Positions 46,796 through 60,856 of a stretch of DNA of 64,000 nt are shown in pieces (position 1 is the stretch's first letter; every line of letters begins with the position of its first letter). The notes under the pieces are model-generated. The model was given only the letters and a program-made list of their open reading frames with translations. It was not told the DNA's origin and searched no databases. Location: positions 1,370,626-1,434,625 of the forward strand of contig NW_024720773.1 of the NCBI RefSeq assembly GCF_018991925.1, given 5' to 3'. The DNA comes from Homarus americanus. Taxonomy: Eukaryota; Arthropoda; Malacostraca; Decapoda; Nephropidae. Position numbers and translations under genes: made by a program.

Positions 46796-49700
46796 TTGAC
46801 AGGTGACACACTGTATGGTGACAGGTGGCACACTGTATGGTGATAGACGGCACACTGTATGGTGACAGGTGGCACACTGTATGGTGACAGGTGGGAAACT
46901 GTTTGGTAAAAGGTAGCACCAGTGTATGGTGACAGGTGGCACACTTTATGGTGACAGGTGGCACCACTGTATGGAGACAAGTGGCACACTGTATGGTGAC
47001 AGGTGGCACACTGTATGGTGACAAGTGACACACTGTATGGTGACAGATGGGACACTGTTTGGTGACAGGTGGCACCACTGTATGGTGAAAGGTGGCATAC
47101 TGTATGGTGACAGGTGGGACACGGTTTGGTGAGAGGTGGCACCGCTGTATGGTGACAGGTGGCACACTGTATGGTGACAGGTGACACCACTGTATGGTGA
47201 CAGGTGGCACCACTGTATGGAAAAGGGTGGCACCACTGTTTGGTGACTTGTAGAACCACTGTATGGTGACAGATGGCACCACTGTGGTGACTTGTTGGTG
47301 ACAGGTGGCACCACTGTATGGTGGTGACAGGTGGCACACTGTATGGTGACAGGTGACACCACTGTATGGTGACATGGTGGCACCACTGTTTGGTGACTTG
47401 TAGAACCACTGTATGGTGACAGATGGTACAACTGTACGGTGACTTGTAGAACCACTGTATGGTGGCAGGTGGCACCACTGTTTGGTGACAGGTGGCACAC
47501 TGTGTGGTGACAGGTGACACCACTGTATGGTGACAGGTGGCACCACTGCACGGTGACTTGTAGAACCACTGTATGGTGACAGGTGGCACACTTCTTGGTG
47601 ACAGGTGGCTCACTGTATGGTGACTTGTGGCACCACTGTGTGGTGACATGTGGCACCACTGTATGGTGACTTGGAGAATCACTGTATGGTGACAGGTGGC
47701 ACACTGTGTGGTGACAGGTGGCACCACAGTATGGTGACTTGTGGCAGCGCTGTGTGGTAACAGGTGGCACCACTGTATGGTGACAGGTGGCACCACTGTA
47801 TGGTGACAAGTGGTACCAATGTACGGTGACTTGTGGCACCACTGCGTGGTGACAGGTGGCACCACTGTATGGTGACTTGTAGAACCACGGTATGTGACAG
47901 GTGGCACACTGTGTGGTGACCGGTGGCACCACTGTATGGTGACGTGTGGCACCGCTGTGTGGTAACAGGTGGCACCACTGTATGGTGACAGGTGGCACCA
48001 CTGTATGGTGACAAGTGGTACCACTGTATGGTGACTTGTGGCACCACTGTGTGGTGACAGGTGACACCAATGTATGGTGAGAGGTTGCACCACTGTATGG
48101 TGACTTGTGGCACCACTGTGTGGTGACAGGTGGCACCACTGTATGGTGACAGGTAGCACCACTGTATGGTGACAGGTGGCACACTGTATGGTGACTGGTG
48201 GCACCACTGTATGGTGACTTGTGGCACCACTGTGTGGTGACAGGTGGCACCACTGTATGGTGACAGGCACCACTGTATGGTGACACCACTGTATGGTGAC
48301 TTGTAGAACCACTGTATGGTGACAGGTGACACCACTGTACGAAGACAATGGTGACAGGTGGCACCACCGCATGGTGACAAGTAGCACCATTGCATGGTGA
48401 CATTTGGCACCACTGTGTGGTGACAGGTGGCAACACTATATGGTGACTTATGGCACGACTATATGGTTTCTTGTGGAAACACTGTATGGTGACGAGTGGC
48501 ACCACTGTATGGTGACAGTTGGCACCACTGTATGGTGATTTATGGCACCACTGTATGGTGGACAGGTGGCACCACTGTATGGTGACATGTAGAACCACTG
48601 TATGGTGACAGGTGGCACACTGTGTGGTGACAGGTGACACCACTGTTTGGTGACTTGTGGCACCACGGTATGGTGACAAATGGCACCACTGTGTGGTGAC
48701 AGGTGGCACCACTGTATGGTGACTTGTGGAACCGCTGTATGGTGACAGGTGGCACCACTGTATGGTGACTTGTGGCACCACTGTATTGTGACTTATGGCA
48801 CCACTGTAAGGTGACAGGTGGCACTACTGGATGGTGACAGGTGGCAACACTGTATGGTGACCTATGGCACCACTGTATGGTGACAGGTGGCACCACTGTG
48901 TGGTGACAGGTGGCAACACTGTATGGTGACAGGTGGCACCACTGTGTGGTGACAGGTGGCACCACTGTATGGTGACAGGTGGCACCACTGTATGGTGACA
49001 GGTGGCAACACTGTATGGTGACAGGTGGCACCACTGTATGGTGACTTGTGGCACCACTGTGTGGTGACAGGTGGCACCACTGTATGGTGACAGGCGGCAC
49101 CACTGTATGGTGACTTGTAGAACCACTGTATGGTGACAGGTGGTACCACTGAGTGGTGACTTGAAGAACCACTGTATGGTGACAGGTGACACCACTGTAT
49201 GGTGACATGTGGCACACTGTATGGTGACTTGTAGAACCACTGTATGGTGACAGGTGACACCACTGTACGAAGACAATGGTGACAGGTGGCACCACCGCAT
49301 GGTGACAAGTAGCACCATTGCATGGTGACATTTGGCACCACTGTGTGGTGACAGGTGGCAACACTATATGGTGACTTATGGCACGACTATATGGTTTCTT
49401 GTGGAAACACTGTATGGTGACGAGTGGCACCACTGTATGGTGACAGTTGGCACCACTGTATGGTGATTTATGGCACCACTGTTTGGTGACAGGTGGCACC
49501 ACTGTGTGGTGAGAGGTGGCACCACTGTATAGTGACATGTAGAACCACTGTATGGTGACAGGTGGCACACTGTGTGGTGACAGGTGACACCACTGTTTGG
49601 TGACTTGTTGCACCACGGTACGGTGACAAATGGCACCACTGTGTGGTGACAGGTGGCACCACTGTATGGTGACTTGTGGAACCGCTGTATGGTGACAGGT

Positions 49701-50216
49701 GGCACCACTGTATGGTGACTTGTGGCACCACTGTATTGTGACTTATGGCACCACTGTAAGGTGACAGGTGGCACTACTGGATGGTGACAGGTGGCAACAC
49801 TGTATGGTGACCTATGGCACCACTGTATGGTGACAGGTGGCACCACTGTGTGGTGACAGGTGGCAACACTGTATGGTGACAGGTGGCACCACTGTGTGGT
49901 GACAGGGTGCACCACTGTATGGTGACGGGTGGCACACTGTGTGGTGACAGGTGACACCACTGCATGATGACTTGTAGAACCACTGTATGGTGACAGGTGG
50001 CACAGTGTGTGGTGACAGGTGACACCACTGTATGGTGACAGGTGGCACCACTGCATGGTGACTTGTAGAACCACTGTATGGTGACAAGTGGCACACTGTG
50101 TGGTGACAGGTGACACCACTGTATGGTGACTTGTGGCACCACTGTGTGGTGACATGGCACCACTGTATGGTGACATGTGGCACCACTGTATGGTGACTTG
50201 TGGCAACACTGTAATA
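46796..50216 (+). repeat. Minisatellite of 23 bp, first block
   Basis: Roughly 150 units built on GGTGACAGGTGGCACCACTG followed by TAT. Common variants: GACTTGTGGCACC, GACTTGTAGAACC and a 20-21-bp form lacking part of CACCA. Reverse-strand open frames reach about 611 codons because the unit contains few stops; the unit length is not a multiple of three, so the encoded motif cycles through frames. Confidence 0.97.
48380..49800 (+). repeat. 928-bp higher-order duplication in the 23-bp array
   Basis: The rare phrase GGCACGACTATATGGTTTCT occurs at 48452 and 49380, 928 bases apart, with a matching variant order on both sides (including CTGTACGAAGACAATGGTGA before it). The same block recurs at 53135 and, partly decayed, near 53370. 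Confidence 0.85.
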
Positions 50217-50648
50217 GGCCCCTGTCTCATCAACAGAACATATTATATAAATGGGTCAATACATCTGATATTATATTCAGATTCACCACCCTGTAACTTT
50301 CCACTGTCTATGAGTAAGACATGAGACGGACACGTGAGCGGGCAACTCACCCAAGAGGGCGAGACCCATAGCTCAGCATTTCTGTAAGCACGCACTGCGA
50401 TGCCCCGAAGCTTCAGTAGCTCACCTCAACTCATATCGTAAGGACGTGACCTAACGTTTATTATACATAAACGCCGTCCCCTTCTCATTCACTCCTAGAC
50501 AGTGAGACTTACGGTTGATATACACTCAGGAATTATATATACAACCTTTTATAATAAAACAAAGGAACTACCGTTTGGGTCTCGTTACTTAAAACCCAAA
50601 TATAAATATGTGTGAACGGACTGGTTAATTGGACAAGCAGCCGATTCA
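50217..50648. other. Non-repeat insert of about 430 bp inside the 23-bp array
   Basis: A complex sequence splits the array. It starts near TGTAATAGGCCCCTG and ends near GCAGCCGATTCA, with TATTATATAAATGGG at about 50242 and TTTTATAATAAAAC near 50550. The TG...CA limits and TATA/poly(A)-like signals would fit a solo LTR, but a target duplication cannot be told from the surrounding repeat. It has no coding potential that I can see. Confidence 0.5.
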
Positions 50649-53600
50649 CCACTGTGTGGTAACAGGTGGCACCACTGTATGGTGACAGGTGGCACCACTG
50701 TATGGTAACTTGTGGCACCACTGTGAGGTGACAGGAGGCACCACTGTATAGTAATAGGTTGCACCACTGTATAGTGACTTGTGGCACCAATGTGCGGTGA
50801 CAGGTGGCACCACTGCATGGTGACTTGTAGAACCACTGTATGGTGACAGGTGTCACACTGCTTGGTGACAGGTGGCTCACTGTATGGTGAATTGTGGCAC
50901 CACTGTGTGGTGACAGGTGGCACTACTCTATGGTAACAGGTGTGCACCACTGTATGGTGACAGGTGGCACCACTGTATGTTGACAGGTGGCACCACTGTG
51001 TGGTGAGAGGTGGCACCACTGTATGGTGACAGGTGTCACCACTGTATGGTGACAGGTGGCACACTATATGGTGACAGGTGGCACCACTGTATGGTGACTT
51101 GTGGCACTGCTGTGTGGTAACAGGTGGCACCACTGTATGGTGACAGGTGGCACCACTGTATGGTGACAAGTGGTACCACTGTATGGTGACTTGTGGCTCC
51201 ACTGTGCGGTGACAGGTGACACCACTGTATGGTAATAGGTTGCACCACTGTATGGTGACAGGTGGCACACTGTGTGGTGTTAGGTAACACCACTGTATGG
51301 TGACTTGTAGAACCACTGTATGGTGACAGGTGGCACCACTGTATGGTGACAGGTGGCACACTGTGTGGTGTTAGGTAACACCACTGTATGGTGACTTGTA
51401 GAACCACTGTATGGTGACAGGTGGCACAGTGTGTGGTGACAGGTGACACCACTCTATGGTGACAGGTGGCACCACTGCATGGTGACTTGTAGAACCACTG
51501 TATGGTGACAGGTGGCACACTGTGTGGTGACAGGTGACACCACTGTATGGTGACTTGTGGCACCACTGTGTGGTGACAGATGGCACCACTGTGTGGTGAC
51601 AGGAGGCACCACTGTATGGTAATAGGTTGCACCACTGTATGGTGACTTGTGGCACCAATGTGTGGTGACAGGTGGCAACACTGTATGGTGACTTGTAGAA
51701 CCACTGTATGGTGACATGTGGCACACTGTTTGGTGACAGGTGGCACCACTGTATGGTGACTTGTGGCACCGCTGTGTGGTAACAGGTGGCACACTGTGTG
51801 GTGACAGGTGGCACCACTGTATGGCTGTGTGGTAACAGGTGGCACACTGTGTGGTGACAGGTGGCACCACTGTATGGTGACTTGTGGCACCGCTGTGTGG
51901 TAACAGGTGGCACCACTGTATGGTGACTTGTGGCACCGCTGTGTGGTGACAGGTGGCACCACTGTATGGTGACTTGTGTCACCGCTGTGTGGTAACAGGT
52001 GGCACACTGTGTGGTGACAGGTGGCACCACTGTATGGTGACTTGTGTCACCGCTGTGTGGTAACAGGTGGCACCACTGTATGGTGACAGGTGGCACCACT
52101 GTATGGTGACAAGTGGTACCACTGTATGGTGACTTGTGGCACCACTGTGTGGTGACAGGTGACACCAATGTATGGTGATAGGTTGCACCACTGTATGGTG
52201 ACTTGTGGCACCAATGTGCGGTAACAGGTGGCACCACTGTATGGTGACACAGTGGCACCACTGTATGGTGACAGGTGGCACTACTGTATGGTGACAGGTG
52301 GCACCACTGTATGGTGATAGGTGGCACCACTGTGTGGTGACAGGTGGCACCACTGTATGGTGACTTGTAGAACCACTGTATGGTGACAGGTGGCACACTG
52401 TGTGGTGACAGGTGGCACCACTGTATGGTGACTTGTGTCACCGCTGTGTGGTAACAGGTGGCACCACTGTATGGTGACAGGTGGCACCACTGTATGGTGA
52501 CAAGTGGTACCACTGTACGGTGACTTGTAGCACCACTGTGTGGTGACAGGTGGCACCACTGTATGGTGACTTGTAGAACCACTGTATGGTGACAGGTGGC
52601 ACACTGTGTGGTAACAGGTGGCACCACTGTATGGTGACAGGTGGCACCACTGTATGGTGACAAGTGGTACAACTGTATGGTGACTTGTGGCACCACTGTG
52701 TGGTGACAGGTGACACCAATGTATGGTGATAGGTTGCACCACTGTATGGTGACTTGTGGCACCAATGTGTGGTAACAGGTGGCACCACTGTATGGTGACA
52801 GGCGGCACCAATGTATGGTGACAGGCGGCAGTACTGTATGGTGACAGTTGGCACCACTGTATGGTGATAGGTGGCACCACTGTGTGGTGACAGGTGGCAC
52901 CACTGTATGGTGACAGGTGGCACCACTGTGTGGTGACTTGTAGAACCACTATATGGTGACAGGTGGTACCACTGAGTGGTGACTTGAAGAACCACTGTAT
53001 GGTGACAGGTGACACCACTGTATGAAGACAATGGTGACAGGTGGCACCACCGCATGGTGACAAGTAGCACCATTGCATGGTGACATGTGGCACCACTGTG
53101 TGGTGACAGGTGGCAACACTATATGGTGACTTATGGCACGACTATATGGTTTCTTGTGGAAACACTGTATGGTGACGAGTGGCACCACTCTATGGTGACA
53201 GTTGGCACCACTGTATGGTGAATTATGGCACCACAGTATGGTGACAGGTGGCACCACTGTGTGGTGAGAGGTGGCACCACTGTATAGTGACTTGTAGAAC
53301 CACTGTATGGTGACAGGTGGCACACTGTGTGGTGACAGGTGCTTACCACTATAGTGACTTATGTACGACTATATGGTTTTCTTGTGAAACACTGTATGGT
53401 GACGAGTGGCACCACTCTATGTGACAGTTGGCACCACTGTATGGTGAATTATGGCACCACAGTATGGTGACAGGTGGCACCACTGTGTGGTGAGAGGTGG
53501 CACCACTGTATAGTGACTTGTAGAACCACTGTATGGTGACAGGTGGCACACTGTGTGGTGACAGGTGACACCACTGTTTGGTGACTTGTGGCAGCACTGT

Positions 53601-54155
53601 ATGGTGACAAATAGCACCACTGTGTGGTGACAGGTGGCACCACTGTATAGTGACTTGTGGAACAACTCTATGGTGACAGGTGGCACCACTGTATGGTGAC
53701 TTGTGGCACCACTGTATTGTGACTTATGGCACCACTGTAAGGTGACAGGTAGCACTAGTGGATGGTGACAGGTGGCAACACTGTATGGTGACTTATGGCA
53801 CCACTGTATGGTGACAGGTGGCACCACTGTGTGGTGACAGGTGGCAACACTGTATGGTGACAGGTGGCACCACTGTGTGGTGACAGGTGGCAACACTGTA
53901 TGGTGACGGGTGGCACCACTGTATGGTGACAGGTGCCAACACTGTATGGTGACAGGTGGCACCACTGTGGTATCATGCTACAACCACTGTGTGGGCATGT
54001 CGCACTGCATGATGACCCTGTCTGTCACCATGGTGACTTGTGCACCACTGTAATGACTGTGGAACCACAAGGTGGTAGCAACACTGTATGGTGAATTGTG
54101 GCACCACTGGATGGTGACATGTGGCACCACTGTATGGTGACTTGTAGCACCACTG
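50649..54155 (+). repeat. Minisatellite of 23 bp, second block
   Basis: Continuation of the 23-bp array with the same unit and variants, richer in GTGTGGTAACAGG and GACTTGTGTCACCGC units. Contains a further copy of the higher-order block (about 52960-53760). The last units, from 53965 on, are degenerate before the next array starts. Confidence 0.97.
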
Positions 54156-57100
54156 CTGAGTCCATCACACCCACCCATGCTGGGTCCATCACGACCATCC
54201 CCACAGCACTCGTACCCACCCCTATTCGGTCCATCACACCCATCCCTGCTGAGTCCATCACAGCCACCTGCTAGCTGACACACCCACCCTGCTGGGTCTG
54301 GTCACACCCACCCTGCCGCGTTTATCACACCACACCCTGCTGGGTCCGTCACACCAACCCCTGCTGGGTCCGTCACACTACCCCTGCTGGGTCCATCACA
54401 CCCACCCTGCTGGGTCCGATCACACCCACCCTGCTGGGTCCACACCCACCCCTGCTAGGTCCGTGACACCCACCCCTGCTGGATCCGTCACACCCACCCC
54501 TGCTGGATCCATCACACCCACCCCCCTGGGTCCATCACACCCACCCCTGCTGGTCAATCACACCACCCCCTGCTGAGTCCATTACACCCACCCCCTGAGT
54601 TTATCACACCCACCCCTGCTAACCACCAACCTGCCACACACACCACCCCTGCTGGGTCCATCACACCCACCCCCTGGGTCCATCACACCCACCCCTGCTG
54701 GGTCCGTGACACCACACCTGCTGGATCTGTCACACCCACCCTGCTGGATCCATCACACCCATCCCTGCTGAGTCCATCACACCACCCCCTGGGGCCATCA
54801 CACCACCCTGCTGGGTCCATCACACCCACCCCTGCTGGGTCCATCACACCCAACCCTGCTAGGTCCGTGACACACACCCACCTGCTGGATCTGTCACACC
54901 CACCTGCTGGATCCATCACACCATCCCTGCTGAGTCCATCACACCCTCTGTCCCGCCACACACAACTGCTGGGTCCGTCACACCACCTGTTGGGTCCATC
55001 ACACCTCCCCCTGCTGGGTCCATCACACCCACCCTGCTGGGTCCATTACACCTCCCCCTGCCGTCCATCACACCCACCCCTGCTGGGTCCACACACCCAC
55101 CCACGCTGGGTCCATCACACTTCACCCCTGCTGGGTCCATCACACCCACCCCTGGTCCATCACACCCACCCACGCTGGGTCCACACACTCACCTGCTGGG
55201 TCCATCACACCCACCCACGCTGGGTCCACCATCCACCTCTGGGTCCACATCACACCCACCCTGGGGTCCATCACACCTCCTGCTGTCCATCACATTCACC
55301 CCTGCTGGGTCCATCACACACCCACGCTGGGTCCATCACATTCACCCCTGCTGTCCATCACACCCACCCCGGTGGTCCATCACCCCAACCCCTGCTGGGT
55401 CCATCACACCCACCCTGCCCATCACACCCAACCCTGCCGGGTCCATCACACCCACTGGCGACCATCACACCCACCCCCCGGGGTCCATCATACCCACCCC
55501 CTGGGTCCATCACACCCACCCCTGCTGGGTCCATCACAACCACCCCTGGTGGGTCCTGCCCACACCCACCCCTGCTTGGTTTACTGCTCACCCCCCTGCT
55601 GTCTGTCACACCCACCCTGCTGGGTCCATCACACCCACCCCAGCAGGGTCCATCACACCCACCGTGCTGTCCATCACACCCACCGTGCCAGGTCCATCAC
55701 ACCCACCCTGCCCAGGTCCATCACAACCCCACCCCAGGGTCCATCACACCCCACCCCCATCCACACCCACCTGGGGTCCATCACACCCACCCCTGCCATG
55801 TCCATCACACCCACCCCTGCCTGTCCATCACACCCACCCCTGGTCCATCACACCCACCGTGCCAGGTCCATCACACCCACCCCTGCCGTCCATCACACAC
55901 CCCTGCTGGGTCCATCACACCCAACCTGGGTCCATCACACCCACCCCTGCCATCCACCCACCCCTGCGAGTCCACCACCCAACCCTGCTGGGTCCATCAC
56001 ACCAACCTTGCTGGGTCCATCACACCCACCCCCATCCGTCACACCCCACCACTGCTGGGTCCTTCACACCACCCCTGCTGTCCTTCACACCCACCCCCTG
56101 CTGGGTCCATCACACCCACCCCTGCTGGGTCCATCACACCACCCCTGCTGGGGCCAGTCAGACCCACCCATGCTGGGTCCATCACACCCTCCCCTGGTGG
56201 GACCATCACACCCACCCCTGGTGGGTCCATCATACCCACCCCTGCTGATCCATCACACCACCCTTCCTGTCCATCACACCCACCCCTGGTGTCCATCACA
56301 CCCACCCCTGGTGTCCACACCACCCCTGGCTCTATCAAACCCACCCCTGCTGGGTCCATCACACCACCCCTGCTGGGAACATCACACCCACCTGCTGGGT
56401 CCATCACACCCACCCCTGCGGGTCCATCACACCCACCTGCTGGGTCCATCACACCCACCTCCCTGTCCATCACACCACCCCTGGTGGGTCCGTCACACCC
56501 ACCCCTGCCTGGTTTATCACAGCCACCCCTGCTGGGTCTGTCACACCCACCCCTGCTGGGTCCATCACACCCACCAATGCTGGGTCCATCACACCCACCC
56601 CAGCGGGGTTCACACCCACCCCTGGGTCCACACCAACCCCCTGCTGGGTCCATCACACCCCTGGTGGGTCCCCACACCCACCCCTGCTTGGCCTATCACA
56701 GCCACCCCTGCCGGGTCTATCACACCCACCCCTGCTGGGTCCACACCCACCTGCCGGTCCATCACACCCACCTGCAGTTCACACACCCACTCCACCCCAC
56801 CTCTGCCAGGTCCATCACACCACCCTGGTCCATCACACCCACCCCTGCTGGGTCCATCACACCCACCCTGCTGTCCATCCCACCCCACCCCTGCCAGTCC
56901 ATCACACCCACCCCTGCTGTGTCCACTCACACCCACCTGCTGGGTCCATCACACCACCCTGCTGTCATCACACCCACCACTGCTGGTCCGCTCACACCCA
57001 CCACTGCTGGGTCCTTTCACACCCACCCCCCTGCTGGGTCCACACCCAACCTGCTGGGTCCATCACACCCACCTGCTGGGGCCAGACCCACCCATGCTGG

Positions 57101-60100
57101 GTCCATCACACCCCCTGGTGGGGACCACACCCACCCCTGCAGGTCCATCACACCCACCCTGCTCGATCCATCACACCCACCCTTCCTGGGTCCATCACAC
57201 CCACCCTGGCAGGGTCCATCACACTCCACCCCCTGGTATCCATCACACTCCACCCCTGGCGTGGCCCATCAAACCCACCCCTGGGTCCATCACACCCAAC
57301 CCTGTTGCACACCCACCGCTGGGTCCACACCCACCCCAGCGGGTCCATCACACACACCCCTGCCAGTCCATGACACCACCCCTGCGGGTCCATCACACCC
57401 ACCCTGGGTCCATCACACCCACCCTGGTGGGTCCATCACACCCACCCTGGTGGGTCCATCACACCCACCCCCAGCGGGTCTATCAAACCCACCCCTGCTG
57501 GGTCCATCACACCCACCCCTGCTGGGGCATCACACCCACCCCTGCTGGGTCCATCACACCCACCCCAGTCCATCACACACACCCCTGCTGGGTCCATCAC
57601 ACACACACCTGCTGGGGTCCACGCCCACCCTCCTGGGTCCATCACACCCACCCTGCCACCACACCCACCTGCCAGTCCACACACCAACTGCTGGGTCCAT
57701 CACACTCACCATGCTATCCATCATACCCACCCCTGCTGGGTCCACACACCCACCCCTTCTGGGTCCAGTCACACCCAACCCTTCTGGGACCGTCACACCC
57801 ACCCTGCTGTCTATCACACCCACCTGCTGGTCCATCACACTCCACCTGCTGGGTCCATCACACCCACCCCTGCTGGCCTGTCACACCCACCACTGCTGGG
57901 TCCTCCACACCCCCCTGCTGGTCCTCACACCCACCCCTGCTGGTCCATCACACCCACCCCTGCTGCGTCCATCACACCCACTCTGCTGGGTCCGTCACAC
58001 ACACCCGTGCTGGTCCATCACACCCACCCCTGGGTCCATCACACCATCCCTACTGAAGTCCACACCTCACCTGCTGTCCATCACACCCACCTGGTGATCC
58101 ACTCACCCAACCCTGCTGGGTCCATCACACCCACCCATGTGGGTCCATCACACCACCCCTGCCGGGTCCATCACACCCACCCCCCAGACCATCACACCCA
58201 CCCCTGATGGGCACCACCCCGCCGGTCCATCACACCCACCCCTGCTGTCCCAACAAACCCTGCTGGGTCCATCACACCCAACCCCAGTCCACCACCACCC
58301 CTGCCATCCACCCACCCCGCCATCACACCCACCCCTGCTGCCACCCCCCCCACCACCCCCCCACCCCCCCACACCACCCCCACACCCCCACACACCCCCA
58401 ACACCCCCACCACCCACACCCCCCACACACACCCCGGTCTATCACACCCACCCCTGCTGGGTCCATCACACCACCTGCCAGTCCACACCCACCCTGCTGG
58501 GTCCATCACACCCACCCTGCTGGGTCCACCACACCCACCCCTGCTGGCCATCCATCACACACCCCTGCTTGGTCCATCACACCCACCCCCGGGTCCCCCA
58601 CACCCACCCCCTGCTGGGTCCACACCCACCTGCTGGGTCCATCACACACCCCTGCGGTCCACACACCCACCCCGCCATCACCCCCCTCCACACCCCCCCT
58701 GCGGGTCCTCACACCCACCCCTGCTGGGTCCATCACACCCACCCCTGCTGTCCATCACAACCACCCCTGCTGTCCATCACACCCACCCCTGCGGTCCATC
58801 ACACCCACCCTGCTGGGTGCACTCACCCACCCCTGCTGGGTCCGGCCACACCACCACTGCTGGGTCCTTCACACCCACCCCTGCTGGGTCCTTCACACCC
58901 ACCCCTGCTGGGTCCACACACCCACCCCTGCTGGGTCCACACCCACCCCTGCTGGGGCCACGACCCACCCATGCGGGTCCATCACACCCTGGTGGGACCA
59001 TCACACTCCACCCCTGGTGGGTCCATCACACCCACCCTGCTGGATCCCATCACACCCACCCTCTCCTGTCCATCACACACCACCCCTGGTGGGTCCATCA
59101 CACCCACCCCCTGCTGGGTCCATCACACCCACCTGGCCCATCAACCCACCCCTGCTGGGTCCATCACACCCACCCCTGCTGGGTACATCACACCCACCCT
59201 GCTGGGTCCATCACACCCACCCCAGCTGGGTCCATCACACCCACCCCTGCCGGGTCCATCACACCACTCCCTGTCCATCACACCACCCCTGGTGGGTCCC
59301 TCACACCCACCCCTGCTTGGTTCATCACACCCACCCCTGCTGGGTCTGTCACACCCACCCCTGCTGGGTCCATCACACCACCCCTGCTGGGTCCATCACA
59401 CCCACCCCAGCTGGGTTCATCACACCCACCCCTGCTGGGCATCACACCCACCCTGCTGGGTCCATCACACCCACCCCTGCTGGGTCCATCACACCACCCC
59501 TGGTGGGTCCGTCACACCCACCCCTGCTTGGTTCTATCACAGCCACCCCTGCTGGGTCTGTCACACCAACCCAGTCCACACCCACCCCTGCTGGGTCCTC
59601 ACCCACCACTGCTGGGTCCATCACACCCACCCCGGGTCCATCACACCCCCTAGGGTCCATCACACCCACCCCCTGCTGGGTCCATCACACCCACCCCTGA
59701 TGGGTCCATCACACCCACCCCTGCTGGGTCCATCACACCCACCCCTGCTGGGTCCATCACACCCACCCCTGCTGTGTCCATCACACCCACCCTGCTGGGT
59801 CCATCACACCCACCCTGCTGGGTCCACACCCACCCCTGCTGGGTCCGTCACACCCACCCCACTGCTGGGTCCTCACACCCACCTGCCTGGGTCCATCACA
59901 CCCACCCCTGCTGGGTCCATCACACCCACCCCCTGCCAGCCGTCAGACCCACCCATGCTGGGTCCATCACACCCTTCCTGGTGGGGACCATCACACCTAC
60001 CCCTGGTAGGTCCATCACACCCACCCCGCTGGTTCCATCACACCCACCCTTCCTGGGTCCATCACACCACCCCCTGGTGCTCCACTCCCCACCCCTGGTG

Positions 60101-60757
60101 GGTCCATCACACCACCCCTGGCTGGGTCCATCAAACCCACCCCTGCTGGGTCCATCACAACCACCCCTGCTGTCCATCACACCCACCCCTGCTGGGTCCA
60201 TCACACCCACCCTGCTGAGTCGCCATCCCACCCCTGCTGTCCGTCACACCACCACTGCCAGGTCCTTCACACCCACCCCTGCTGGGTCCTTCACACCCAC
60301 CCCTGCTGGGTCCATCACACCCACCCCTGGGTCCATCACACCACCCTGCCAGCTGCCTGACCCACCCATGCTGGGTCCATCACACCCCTGGTGGGACCAT
60401 CACACCACCCCTGGTGGGTCCATCACACCACCCCTGCTGGATCCATCACACCCACCTCCCGGTCCATCACACCCACCCCTGGTCCATCACACCAACCCTG
60501 GTGGGTCCATCACACTCCACCCCTGGCGGGTCCATCAAACCCACCCTGCTGGGTCCATCACACCCACCCCTGCTGGGCAACATCACACCCACCCCTGCTG
60601 GGTCCATCACACCCACCCCAGCTGGGTCCATCACACCCACCCCTGCTGGGTCCATCACACCCACCCCCCTGGGTCCATCACAACCACCCCTTGTGGGTCC
60701 GTCACACCCACCCCTGCTTGGTTCATCACAGCCACCCTGCTGGGTCCTCACACCAAC
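54156..60757 (+). repeat. Minisatellite of 24 bp, cut by an assembly gap
   Basis: Roughly 275 units built on GGGTCCATCACACCCACC followed by CCTGCT. Many units are shortened by 1-9 bases. Since 24 is a multiple of three and the unit lacks stops, forward frames encode an octapeptide repeat (GPSHPPLL) over long distances, for example 54867-58097. I consider this non-coding. A C-rich segment (58330-58430) is nearly pure CCCCCACC. The array ends at the gap. Confidence 0.97.
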
Positions 60758-60856
60758 NNNNNNNNNNNNNNNNNNNNNNNNNNNNNNNNNNNNNNNNNNN
60801 NNNNNNNNNNNNNNNNNNNNNNNNNNNNNNNNNNNNNNNNNNNNNNNNNNNNNNNN
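60758..60856. other. Assembly gap (N)
   Basis: 99 undetermined bases, right at the end of the 24-bp array; the true array length is therefore unknown. Confidence 0.99.

Noticed and set aside
46333..46806. Threonine-rich and valine-rich open frames
   Set aside because: Produced by the (CCA)n block.
46783..53965. Long reverse-strand frames rich in HHTVVPPVTIQW repeats
   Set aside because: They follow the 23-bp minisatellite, rotate through frames with every unit, and overlap each other in several frames.
54867..58097. 1,076-codon frame encoding an octapeptide repeat
   Set aside because: The unit is 24 bp and stop-free, neighbouring frames are equally open, units vary in length, and there is no promoter or non-repeat domain at either end.
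34252..60757. CRISPR-like arrays (short repeats at regular spacing)
   Set aside because: Units are contiguous without unique spacers, and the surrounding retrotransposons show this is eukaryotic DNA.
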